Source: Liolophura sinensis (Eukaryota > Mollusca > Polyplacophora > Chitonida > Chitonidae). Taken from it: DNA of 64,000 nt. Both the position numbers and the translations under genes were made by a program. The notes below the pieces were generated by a model. It was not told where the DNA came from, did no database searches, and saw nothing but the letters and a program-made list of their open reading frames with translations. The stretch is taken from contig NC_088304.1 of assembly GCF_032854445.1 (NCBI RefSeq), positions 28,587,732 to 28,651,731 on the forward strand, written 5' to 3'. Every line of letters starts with the position of its first letter. The first letter of the stretch is position 1. Positions 53,403 through 63,875 of this stretch are shown piece after piece.

Positions 53403-53664
53403 TATCTCACCAGTTGGTTAGCGCGCTAGCGCAGCGTAATGACCCAGAAGCCTCTCACCAACGCGGTCGCTGTGAGTTCAAGTCCAGCTCATGCTGGCTT
53501 CCTCTCCGGCCGTACGTGGGAAGGTCTGCCAGCAACCTGCGGATGGTCGTGGGTTTCCCCTGGGCCGTGCCCGGTTTCCGCCCACCATAATGCTGGCCGC
53601 CATCGTATAAGTGAAATATTCTTGAGTATGGCGTAAAACACCAATCAAATAAATAAATAAATTG
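53403..53664 (+). mobile_element. SINE family 1, plus strand, near full length
   Basis: CTCACCAGTTGGTTAGCGCGC (A-box), GAGTTCAAGTCCAGCTC (B-box), GGCTTCCTCTCCGGCCGTACGTGGGAAGG, CACCATAATGCTGGCCGCC, TATTCTTGAGTATGGCGTAAAACACCAATCAAATAAATAAATAAA. It is one of the best-preserved plus-strand copies here and a good reference for the family. Confidence 0.92.
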
Positions 53665-53824
53665 CAGCATCAATAACGAGGTTATGTTCATAATAAAAAC
53701 AATATGTCACCAGTTAATTTGAGCTGTTTATTGTGCCGATTCTATTTAAATCATTCCCCTACAATAAAACCTGAAGTCGAAACTTTACCTATAAAACATT
53801 TGAACTTTTGATTCTCGCGCGACC

Positions 53825-54110
53825 GCTTCGGCGGCTTAATGGTTAAATCGTCCGCATCGTAGTCGGAAGACATGAAATAAGTCACGGATCCGGCCATACC
53901 AAACACAGAAGATGCCGCCGTTAGGGGATCAACACCGGACTGGTCTGGTTGGCCCGATGTCAGTTTAATGTGATTGGGTTGGGTGTCATTTCTGGTATCT
54001 TAGGTATGATACTTCAGCGCAATAGCACTTTGGTGGCATGGACAGGAAGACAAAGCATGTGTCTTATGACTACTCGTTTTTTGGCAAAAAAGTTGTTAAG
54101 TACGACGTAA
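53825..54110 (+). mobile_element. SINE family 2, plus strand
   Basis: GCTTCGGCGGCTTAATGGTTAAATCG head, GGTTGGCCCGATGTCAGTTTAATGTGATTGGGTTGGGTGTC body, and TTGTTAAGTACGACGTAAAAAAGC end, where the usual ACGTTAAACCCCAAGC is altered. Confidence 0.8.
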
Positions 54111-55154
54111 AAAAGCAACCTTTCATTCATTTTTTATTCAACGATTCTCGTGCCTAAGTGTTTGTATGATGTTTCCTGAGATCAATTTATCGTTCTGTCA
54201 TCGTTTGGGACAAAGTGAAAAAAAACACTAACACAACATAAAAAAACGCTGCAAAATATTCAGAAGTCCAGAGGCATTTTGGAGAATCAACAGTGCGAAA
54301 CAAAACAAATGTTAAACTGACAAACCTTACTTTTAAAGGTATACTGATTCGACCGACTTCCCGTCTTTGCCAACACTGGCACTGTTCCTGTGAATGCAGC
54401 ATTGTTGATAAAAGAATCTACTGGAAGTAAAAGGGGGGTCCATGTTTAATCAAAATGTTACGCATTACTTCCTACTATTCTTCAATAGATAACGTATCGC
54501 GGACTTAATGAAACGAAATTTGCTTTAAAATAAGCGTCACTTATACGTCATTACTTATACGTCACTACTTACACGTCATCTACTTTAGAAGCTCTGAACT
54601 AGACACAACCGCTGCATACACATGTATTAAAACGGGTATATATTGATTTGCTTTGTCGTGTGCTATTTACCTGAAATGAAATTGTATTCATTGACCGGGT
54701 ACAGGAGAAAATAAGCACGTTTTTTGGTCCTCACAAACCTCACACCTTAAAGCCGCAGTCGACATTTTTGCAATAGGGTTTTAGTACATGTATGTAAGCT
54801 CGATTGGCTGAACAGAAGTGGAATATTTTGGGCATTAGCAAGATTTCGTACCAGCAGATTTCTAATTTGCTTTCATGATTGCATATGGTTTAGTCATGGG
54901 TGACGCCATATAGATTATTTTAGAATTTACCTCGTAGGGTCTATAATGGAAGAAAGTTTTAGAGCTGACGTAAAACACCTGTCTTGTAAGCAAAAGGGTT
55001 ATTAAGGGGCTGGGTATATACATATGGCATCACCGCCTCCATTGTGTAATGGCCTTAGAAGACAATCGCAACACACTAAGATATTCATTATGCTCCTTCT
55101 GGATAATGTACACAGATCTTGTCACACACTATGACATTTTCCCAACTACCCCAG
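54111..55154. other. Unassigned intergenic DNA
   Basis: Small tandem TTATACGTCA(T/C)TACTTATACGTCAC at 54540-54570; nothing else recognised. Confidence 0.4.
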
Positions 55155-55270
55155 TAACATTCACACAGAAGCTAGAGCATCCCAGTAAGTCCCTGCCAGA
55201 GGTTGGGTTTGAACCAACACCCCGTGCACATTAGTGTCTATGTGCCTGAATGACAAACATGTTAACAACC
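55155..55270 (-). mobile_element. tRNA-like SINE head, third type
   Basis: On the minus strand GTGCACGGGGTGTTGGTTCAAACCCAACCTCTGGCAGGGAC, containing a B-box GGTTCAAACCC. Its body is not shared with families 1 or 2. Short and uncertain. Confidence 0.4.
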
Positions 55271-55626
55271 TGGAAAAGTCCCGCCCCAAACATTCGGAAT
55301 GAAATGTCATTTGATCCACTAGAATGTCTCATAGACTTTGGTGTGATTCACCTGATGATCGATTGCCACGCCTTCAAATTATCGTCAGCCTATCAGAAAA
55401 CGCGCTTTGACCAACAGGACGGCAGACTTGCTCTTGACGAACGAACATCCCGCAGCACAGATTTAATGAGATGTTTTCTGTGCAATAAGATTTCTAAATG
55501 CTGTCATATTTTTTGTACAACTTTGTATGCGAGGGTCATTTTCTATAATCTCAGATTAAAACCAACCCGATACCGGTGTAGGAGTCGCATATTTAACGAC
55601 TTCCGTGATTGTAACTGATGGTCGAT

Positions 55627-55868
55627 CTACATTAACTGTTTTACAAATTGCTTGATGTGGATAATATTTTGTGTGCATATTAATCTTTTAAACTCATCAC
55701 AGCCAGTTTGAAAACCTTGATTCATAAATGTTGTACATAATTTGTTTGGAACATAATTATCTGAATTAGGTTGTGTAACATCATCCAGGGTATATTTTTT
55801 CTTTTGTTTCACGTAATCTTGGTTATAGAAAATATCGATACGGCGATTGCCAAATTGTACATCGGCCA
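55627..55868 (-). CDS. Possible terminal exon, protein not recognised
   Basis: Acceptor GTTATGTTTTTCTGATAG (AG at 55869-55870) leads in phase 1 into an 80-codon open frame: ADVQFGNRRIDIFYNQDYVK, QKKKYTLDDVTQPNSDNYVP, LCTTFMNQGFQTGCDEFKRL and ICTQNIIHIKQFVKQLM to a stop. Three Cys and a soluble, charged composition. I do not recognise the family. The phase matches the other secreted-module exons in the window. Could equally be a chance open stretch. Confidence 0.3.
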
Positions 55869-56335
55869 CTATCAGAAAAACATAACACAGCATTTACAGA
55901 CCAGTATGCAATTCTAACCATTATTGACTATTTACAAGTTCTCATTCTAATGTCTAGCTGGTATTATCTCTAGAAATTCTTGATGCGCAGCAGCTCAAAT
56001 AGCACATGCTTACTCTGACGCAGTCTCTGTGATGCCTGTAACATATCATAAAATCCAGTCATAATTTTAGGAGGACGTGCGTTGACAAGGACCCATTATC
56101 CAATTGGCCATTCTATGTTAAAATGGCAATAATTCTGGAAATAATTTGTGCGGCGTCATGCAAATAGCAGATGCACATTTCAACTTGGTCACTGTCATTC
56201 CTACAACGTTATATGAAAATCTAACTATAACTGTTGGAGGAGAATGCGTTGCTAAGGACTCACATCTCCGCAATTCTGTATTTAAATAGAATAAACACTG
56301 GAAATAATTAACACGACGCAAACCAAATGGAACGT

Positions 56336-56924
56336 TCACACTGTCTCTTTTGTTTTTTGGAGGTTTTTTTGTTGTTTTTTTTTTGCAAATCTAGTCAAAA
56401 CTGTAGGAAGAGGTGTTACAGGTCGAGTTTCTATAACTGACAAACAAAAAAGTGCACCTGGAGAATCGCACACTGCCATCCCAATGTTCGTTAGTTTAAA
56501 CCGCAGCAGGGTTTTCCCTACGAGTATGTGTATAACCATGCCGGATGTCATCGTCGTCATAAATATATTGATGTATTGGGACCGAAACAACTCCGTTATC
56601 ATGCTATCCGCTGGAGACAATACCCGTACCATGAGACCACGCATGACTAAGATACTGTTGATGGCCACTTCTAACAAAGTTGTGAAGTGTTACAGAATGT
56701 CACTTACCTGTTGTATGTGCGGAGGACTCTACGAACATATCCGAGGCTGTGGATGTACCTCCCTCTTCTGCTATATGATACATAACAAGACTTTAATACT
56801 TGGATGTATTAATTGTATATTAACATCATCTATTACAAGCATTCTAGTTGCTGTTTGGGTAAAACCACCGAACGTTGAATGTCAAACATTGGTCGTTGTT
56901 GCACACGTAGTTCGCATGCATTAA
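56336..56924. other. Region open on both strands, no identity
   Basis: Minus frame 56336-56677 (113 codons) and plus frame 56484-56924 (146 codons) overlap. The plus frame is Cys-rich near its end (CCMCGGLYEHIRGCGCTSLF). A good minus-strand donor (CAACAG then GTAAGTG) lies at about 56709-56714. Neither product is recognised; one may be an exon. Confidence 0.25.
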
Positions 56925-57399
56925 ACGCGTCAGAACCACATCACGCTCATGCGCTGGTGAATATATGCTGCTGTTCCGCATCAAAAGTGATTAGTTTGAG
57001 TAAGACCAGAACCCTGCTATGTAAACACCCACAACCCAAGTTATTCAACAACGAAGCTTCATAGTTTTTCACGATATGGGCAATGTATGTAGCTGTCACT
57101 GAAAAAGGGACGTTTGAATTTGAATCTACGCGTCTTAACAGATTTTTATATTCCCGCTGTCAACAAAAATTGACGTTACGGATCAATAACTACGAGACCA
57201 TGCTTCCAAACTACGTTCAGAACAAAGAATTATGGTAATTTATAATTTAAGAAAATTGGACGGATTCGTTCAAAGGGGAACAGTTGACAGTTTTCAACGA
57301 CGACAGAAAGATGCAAAGAATGCTCTAGGGGAATGAATTAAATCAGCATGAATGCAGTGTATCGCACTTGTTTTGTAAGTTGTCGTTGATCAAAGTTAA
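56925..57399. other. Unassigned intergenic DNA
   Basis: Nothing recognised. Confidence 0.35.
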
Positions 57400-57780
57400 T
57401 ATTTCAGCTGTGCTTTGATTGCAGCTCTTCATATACCCAACGCGGCGATAAGATGAATATGGCGCTCCTAGCCCTCGGTTACGCGGAATTAGTCACAGGG
57501 ATTCTAGACAGTTCGTTCATATTTACTTACAAGAGAACGGTAATTATTGCAAAACAATAGGAAATTTATAGTAAAGGTGTTTGACATGATATCTTTGAAA
57601 AACTTATTTTGCAGTATTAAATTGGGTCGTTGACTGAAATCGCCACTAAACACACGATATCTAAAAAAGGCTACAAGGGGAGATACGTACACGCCACAAG
57701 CAGGACCCTATGGTATAAAGCTATCCAAGTAAGGATAATTTACAGTGTCGAAATTCTGACATACAACTTACCTAATAACG
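57400..57780 (-). pseudogene. Reverse-transcriptase element, copy iv (C-terminus and 3' UTR)
   Basis: Minus strand: FDTVNYPYLDSFIP.GPACGV and YVSPLVAFFRYRVFSGDFS, then frames with YRSLVSKYERTV to 57504, followed by the 3' UTR landmarks (CAGCTGTGCTTTGATTGCAG, CCAACGCGGCGAT, CGCTCCTAGCCC). A stop replaces a residue within FIP.GPA. Same family as copies i-iii. Confidence 0.75.
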
Positions 57781-58639
57781 GCCTGGTGGGTGGGACTGCG
57801 TTAGTTGGAACATCTCCAAGGCTCGATACGCGTTTCAACAAAGTGTCTAGTTCTGAAAATTAGAGCCAGATAAAACAATAAATATGATACAAATGAAACA
57901 AATGTTATTTTGTCACAAGATTTATACTGTGATGCGGAGATCGTAGAGTAGAGTCATGAAAGACACTCCTGCAAACCAGATGGAATATTTTGGTTTTTAC
58001 AATTTAAACTACTATTTGAAAGGGAATTCCCTATTGGTCATTTAGGATGTATGGAAGGACAAAAATAGAAGCGCAACGTTGGAACGATAGATCATAAGTT
58101 GTTGACGGGGTCAATAATGAGGAAAACAGATTCAATATATGGAGCAAGAATGCTACGATGGATAAAAATCTATTGAAATACACGAAAAACAAAGCAATGC
58201 ATTGTCTTTTCCTCATTATCATTATTACAGCTAGGATGATTTACGGGTACATATTGAGGGGTGTTGAATTCGCCACGCCCAGCCACTGGACTACTATATT
58301 GACTATGACATTGAAAAGCTATATTCGTGGATTAAAATCCTTGCACTTATATATTGCAGACATTTATGGTAGGACAAATCTGAATTTCACACATACATGT
58401 TATGGCATAGGCTTAAAAGAGCAATCCAGCGATTACTGTCTGAAACATTACATACTGATGCTTTCTTACTGGTAATAATACTTATGCGGCCACCTATAAT
58501 ATCACTCTCTGAATCAGAAGCGTGTTTGTGTTGTTTTATGAACAACAAACGCCGCGCTTAAAGTCTTGATAAGCTAAGACATTTTGTATATTAAATGATG
58601 ACAAGACGGCCTTTTGGCTGACTCAAGATAGCGTCATCT
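57781..58639. other. Unassigned intergenic DNA
   Basis: Frames at 58031-58222 and 58158-58475 overlap and have no known motif. Confidence 0.35.
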
Positions 58640-59225
58640 TGTATCTATTTTAAAGGAGAAGAAAACTTTGAAAAATGACAGTATAGGCTGAAAAGAGCAC
58701 ATTTTTTCTATCTGGTGGTGCGTGTTGCATAATGTTGCGATTTTTCCTCGCTACACACGTAAAGCAGGACAACGGCAAAACTGGCATAAAACGCTGAGTC
58801 CATCGCGGACTTCATCTTTAACATCCTGTAATTTATGCTGGGGGTGTGTTGTCTCTCAGCCAATAAGAGTCGTTAAAACTGCCGGCTTGTTCGTGTAAAC
58901 TCGGAACCTACGTCCGACATTCCCATTTCCCCGATCGTCAGGCGGAAAACGAACTGTACTGTCCGCTACCTCATGGGAAGAAGAGTTCTACCGGAAATAT
59001 ATGAACTGCACTTCGGTGGTTTCCGACGACAATTCTCCTCCAAACACAGAAGACTTCAGGACTTGTTCTTAGGCAAAATGGACTCGCCCACAGCGGATTT
59101 TGGCGCTGACTTTATTTATAATTTATCAACTTGAGGTACATATTAGAATTTTTTATGGCATGCACCTGCGAGGAAATGCATACTCTATTCAACGATATTT
59201 GTTTGATATTTATGTTTTCTTCTTT
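58640..59225 (-). repeat. Dispersed repeat B, copy 2 (inverted)
   Basis: Inverse of 21953-22545: GCTGAAAAGAGCACATTTTTTCTATCTGGTGGTG, GGCAAAACTGGCATAAAACGC, AACATCCTGTAATTTATGC, GAGTCGTTAAAACTGCCGGC, CCGATCGTCAGGCGGAAAACG, AATTTATCAACTTGAGGTAC and GCGAGGAAATGCATACTC. Non-coding. Confidence 0.8.
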
Positions 59226-59824
59226 AATTAACCTGATTGTGCTTTTTTACCGAGTTCTTCTTAAGCCATGGTGTCAGGGGGTGTTTAAAGGTGGAGAAAA
59301 CAAAAAAATATATACGTTCAGATTTAGATGCAAGTTCGGAGGAAATATATGGAAAATTTAATTTTAAATACAAATAACTTTGTATAGTGGGTATTTGGGA
59401 CCATTAGTTGGTATACATGTACACTGTCCTCTGTATAATAATATTCTGAATGATGTTGTTTAATAAATATATTTGTTCAGGTATTTGGTCTTTTGAACTA
59501 ACAAGTGTGTTAAAACCTGATATTTATACTTTAATATATTCATAAATATAAACATCGATATAAACAAAAATTTACATTCAAATAAATTTATTAGACATGC
59601 ATGACATCCTTATTTAGAACATTATAGCACTAAGATGATATATATATACCAAGATGTGGCCTAAATAACCTCCAAACAAAATATTTCCAAATACCCTTTT
59701 CTCCTTAAAGACAAAAAATATTAGAGACCATATTTGAATTTAACTTTTCACTCTCTTTCATGTGATATTTGCATCATCTTTATGCTTTCTACTTCTTTAA
59801 GTTGTTACTGTCTAAGCATTTATA
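59226..59824. other. Unassigned AT-rich DNA
   Basis: Nothing recognised. Confidence 0.35.
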
Positions 59825-59945
59825 TGCTCAGTTAGGATAAATCTCAGCTGAGGTAAGTTGACAAGAGGCCGAATTCCAGCGTTAATACATGTGACCATTT
59901 GCCAACTATAAGACTGTCGTATCTGCTTTGATGTTACTTCCTTTG
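59825..59945 (-). repeat. Dispersed repeat A fragment (inverted)
   Basis: CTGAGGTAAGTTGACAAGAGGCCGAATTCC and GTGACCATTTGCCAACTAT: the 5' half of repeat A reversed. Confidence 0.65.
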
Positions 59946-60229
59946 CAGTAGTGTTTTATATGATAATTATTATTTACAAAAACTTTATAACTACCTTTAC
60001 GTATCCATTGTAAACTGGCTCTATTTATCATTTTTTATTCGACCTCACAAGAGAAATATTGCAACATGTAGGTCAGGCAAATAAGATGTAAATTTATGTC
60101 AACCGCTCTGTTAGAAAGATCTGATCGATTCGTTCAAGAAACGTTTGGTCGCCGGCAACCATGTAAATTTTGGTACAGACGCATCGACCCAAAAATATCT
60201 TGTCGAAATGAGCAGGTATATTAGGGTCA

Positions 60230-60420
60230 GATTCTCTTCAGTCGCCAAAACAGGGCCAAAGTAACCATTAAAAGACTGGCCAAAACGACCAGAATCATTA
60301 TGGCCGCATTTCAATGGCCGCCAGGATATGGTCAAAGTAACCATATACCTATGGTCGAAGTAACCAAAACTAATGTGGTCACGTTTACTGTGTCCGTTTG
60401 GTTGCTTTGACATTTCAAGT
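60230..60420. repeat. TGGTC/GTAACCA imperfect tandem and inverted repeats
   Basis: TATGGTCAAAGTAACCATA, TATGGTCGAAGTAACCA, AATGTGGTCACGT and ATGGCCGC...ATGGCCGCC occur within 190 bp; several are near-palindromic. The minus frame 60111-60413 is a by-product. Confidence 0.55.
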
Positions 60421-62620
60421 AATAAAAGTGATGGTTATCCATGGTTGTTGTGAGGGGATTTAGGCCGATCCATATAGCTAACCACTGCATCCCCAAGCAT
60501 GTTAAAAACATTCCTAACAAATTGACATTCAATAACTCCCATTCCCACAAAGTTGTATAAAGATGATAAAGTAGGTACAGATCTTTATAATTGACTAATT
60601 TAAAGAAAAACATTATATTCAAAAATACACCACAATTGATTCATATATTAATTGACTTTTCACTCTTTATTTCCAATAAGCTCGGACATTTTGGGGCAGT
60701 CTTACATGCAATGTAGTCGTCATGTAAATGTACATATACTGTACCTTTCAGCTTCATTTTATCAAAGGACAAAAAAAAATTACTGATGGGAAGGATTAAA
60801 TCCTATCATCTAGTCATGGGTCACCACCACAAAATACACTACCGTCATGGTATAAAAAAACACCCCCATTGATGAAAAATAGATGACTGATGTGTTGTCA
60901 ACAAAGAGTTCTAGTTTTTGCCTCTCTCAGGCCAGTCAAAATACCCTTACCAAAGTCACACTTTTTATTTCCTCAATTAATGTTCTAGATTAAAAGACGC
61001 CTACAAGGTAGTGATGGGTTTGGTTACTCTCATTTGCTGTAGAGAACGGGAATAAAAGTCCATAAACAGCACCAGTAATCTACAACTGATAAAAATAAAT
61101 ATCAACAAAAATAAAGATAAATACAAAAACAGACAGAATTATGTAAAGTTGAATTATTTAATCTGCCATTGAATATTTGAAATAAATTTTCACACAATCT
61201 CCACAGAAGTTCACTCAGATATATACAGCGGCCTTATCAATGATCATGACGACAATAAAAGCAGAAATAATAAGACAGGGTACATGTAGCTCACATAAAG
61301 GGAAAAAACATTCATAACAGACGATACGTTTACGAGACAAGATACACAACATTCATATATGGAGCAAGCTGGTATTCGAACTTCATCTAACAATATTTGA
61401 ACTAGGTATTACGTGAAACCAAAGATAATCAGAATCAAGGAAATCGTCACATATGCAAAACTTATGTATGGATTGGCTAGGCCTTCAAATTTGTTTCAAG
61501 CTTTTTCAGAACTTTTCAAAGTATTCTGCCGAAGTGATTACATATGTATCCTTAGAAAGCAACTTCATGACCCAGTCTACTAGCAAGTAACTGGTGACGA
61601 CGTCTTCACTTATCGTCACTTATGGACTGAAACTTTTTTGTTTTTTCTTGTATTATGGATATATACGTTTTCTTTGCAAACTGTAGACAACAATAACTTA
61701 CCTCATCGTAGAATGGGAAGGTATGATTCCTCTGTCCGACACGACACAGGCAGGGTCGCCCGAGGATATATCTATTTATTAACCTAAATTAAACGTGCAC
61801 TGTGACGTCAGACCATTGCCTGCGCAGTAGATCATGTTTCAAGAATCCACGTTTGTGAGTTTGTGGTTTGAGTAGCTATGGGTGACGACTTGTACCAACC
61901 GAGTGTGCCTTCAAATGGGTGTACGGCAGAAGGGGATTAGAACCTAGGAATACAAGGCTTTAAAACATTCCAATATCTCACCGAGGTGTCCGGAAAGACC
62001 ATACAACCTGTTTGTTTTAGGCGATTATAAGCGTTTCTTGTGACGTCAATCCTTGTCTAACCGATCTTAAGAATTTTATATGTGAAGTGTCAGTTCGTTT
62101 CTGATCAGTGTGAAATTTATTTTCCAAAACTTTCGTTCTTCACTTTCATTTCAAATAGCACCACATCTTGCCAGTGTGAGAAAAGGCAGAGTGACTTCCA
62201 CAATTCTCTGGGAACAAAAACAAACAGCAAATGAGAGTTTGTACTAAGGTGAACTGGTGGGTCTAATTTGTATCATTCTGATGAGATTATATGTGTTTGC
62301 TATGTAAGCTTCAATTCAGATTGACTTTCTCGCATAACTAATCATGGACCGAATCACTGAATCCATAAACTTTCACACCCACTGAGTGCTTATGTAGTGA
62401 ATTATACAGAGTAAACCTGGTGGGCGCCCACTGACTAAAAGTTTTAATGCTGTTGCACCAAAACTTCATGTAACACAGTCACGGAAGATCAATAATACTG
62501 CGTATTATTTTCAACTATGTAAATAATGCGGCTAAGTCGACACGAAAAAGCAGTCATTGGCGCTAATTGATATGTAAAACACGTTTAAGTGGGAACAACA
62601 ATTATGTTTACTTAAGAATA
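60421..62620. other. Long stretch with no recognised feature
   Basis: No exon, repeat or domain supported by eye in about 2.2 kb. Confidence 0.4.
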
Positions 62621-62624
62621 TTCC

Positions 62625-62820
62625 AGATATAGGACGGCGGCAGCATTATGGTGGGAGGAAACAGGACAGAGCCCGGGGGAAAACCGCGATAATCCATCGG
62701 CTGCTGGCAGACCTTCCCACGCAGGGCCGGGAAGGAAGCCAGCATGAGCTGGACTTGAACTCCCAGCGACGGCATTAGTGAGAAGCTCCTGGGTTATTAC
62801 ACTGCGGTAGTGCGCTAATG
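62625..62820 (-). mobile_element. SINE family 1, minus strand, 3'-truncated
   Basis: GGCGGCAGCATTATGGTGGGAGGAAAC, GAGCCCGGGGGAAAACC, GAAGCCAGCATGAGCTGGACTTGAACTC (B-box on minus) and TGCGGTAGTGCGCTAATG. The tail side is missing. Confidence 0.85.
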
Positions 62821-62830
62821 AACGATATTG

Positions 62831-63020
62831 TATTTGTGAGTGAGTGAGTCAGTGGGTGAGCGAGTGCTTGGGGTTTAACGTCGTACTTAACAATATTTCA
62901 GTCAACTAACGACAAAGGAATCCTTTGAATGAATGTAATGTGCCTCCTTGTCGCCGTACGGATTTCCACCACTCTTTTATCTAGTGCTGCTTCAGTGAGA
63001 CGCCTTACCGGCAAGTATTT
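62831..63020 (-). mobile_element. SINE family 2, minus strand
   Basis: GTGAGTGAGTGAGTCAGTGGGTGAGCGAGTGCTTGGGGTTTAACGTCG: on the minus strand the end ACGTTAAACCCCAAGC followed by a (CACT)n-like tail. The body ends at GCTTCAGTGAGACGCCTTACCGGCAAG. Confidence 0.8.
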
Positions 63021-63024
63021 ATTC

Positions 63025-63295
63025 GATTTATTTATTTGATTTATTTATTTGATTGGTGTTTCACTCCGTACTCAAGAATATTTCATATACGAGGGCGGCC
63101 AGGATTAGGGTGGAAGAAAACCGGGCAGAGCCCAGGGGAAACCCACGACCATCCGCAAGCTGTTGGCAAACCTTCCCACGCACGACCGGTGAGGAAGCCA
63201 GCATGAGTTGGACTTGAACTCACAGCGATCGCATTGGTGAGAGAATCCTGGGTCATTACGCTGCGCTAGCGCGCTAATCAATTGAGCCACGGAAG
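63025..63295 (-). mobile_element. SINE family 1, minus strand, near full length
   Basis: TTTATTTGATTGGTGTTTCACTCCGTACTCAAGAATATTTC, ACCGGGCAGAGCCCAGGGGAAACCC, GAGTTGGACTTGAACTC and CGCTAATCAATTGAGCCACGGAAGCC. It lies in the intron directly 3' of the C-type lectin exon. Confidence 0.9.
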
Positions 63296-63344
63296 CCACG
63301 GAAGACCATTGAGCTATAAAGAAAAATGTAACGACATTGCTTAC

Positions 63345-63527
63345 CATGTTCGCAGATATACGGAAAGGCCTCAGAACAAGTGTTTTTATCCCATATTCCA
63401 AGAATTGTAGATGTCGAAAGCTGTATTGCTATGAAAGTCATGCATAACTCCCTTTTACGAAACCAACCACTGATTGTTGTAGCAATGCCAGCCAACTTGT
63501 CCCATAGGTTGCCAACGACACGGGTAT
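63345..63527 (-). CDS. C-type lectin domain, C-terminal exon
   Basis: Acceptor CTATTTTCCGTTAG (AG at 63528-63529) and donor GTAAGC (63339-63344) bound a 183-bp exon, phase 1 at both ends. The peptide is TRVVGNLWDKLAGIATTISG then WFRKRELCMTFIAIQLSTST and ILGIWDKNTCSEAFPYICEH. ELCM...ILGIWDKNTC...FPYICE is the closing part of a C-type lectin fold: the two distal Cys of the domain and the G-x-W-x-D signature. The mannose-type EPN or galactose-type QPD motif would be in this stretch and is not seen, so sugar specificity is unknown. The frame is intact. The first half of the domain must lie upstream (right); no matching exon was found before the window ends. Confidence 0.72.
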
Positions 63528-63604
63528 CTAACGGAAAATAGATTCAGAAGAGTAAACAAGTTGTAGTGCAAAGTGTGTTAAAAAAAATATATACTAGTAT
63601 ATGT

Positions 63605-63875
63605 AGTATGCTTGGGGCTTTGCGTCGTGCTTAACCCTTTTCTGTCATATGACGAAGAGGCGTCATTACGTGTGTGTACACATTCTGTGTCTTCTGGTGG
63701 CAGGGCGAGGCCATGTCGCCAAAGTGTTGCCATCGTTTGCAGAAGACAACAGACATGATACCCCACCCAATCACATTATACTGACACCAGGCCAACTAGT
63801 TATGTTTCCTTCATCTAGCGCGGGGTTTAATCCCAGGCCTACAGATTTTGAGGTGGAAGCTCTAACTATGAGTTA
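63605..63875 (-). mobile_element. SINE family 2, minus strand, near full length
   Basis: On the minus strand: AGTTAGAGCTTCCACCTC (A-box side), GGCCTGGGATTAAACCCCG (B-box), TTGGCCTGGTGTCAGTATAATGTGATTGGGTGGGGTATC, CCACCAGAAGACACAGAATGTG, CTCTTCGTCATATGACAGAAAAGG, ending AAAGCCCCAAGCATAC. Best reference copy of family 2 here. Confidence 0.85.

Noticed and set aside
53403-53500. tRNA-like A and B boxes
   Set aside because: They belong to a SINE head with SINE body and tail; no cloverleaf with intact acceptor stem could be drawn. The same holds for the other SINE copies.
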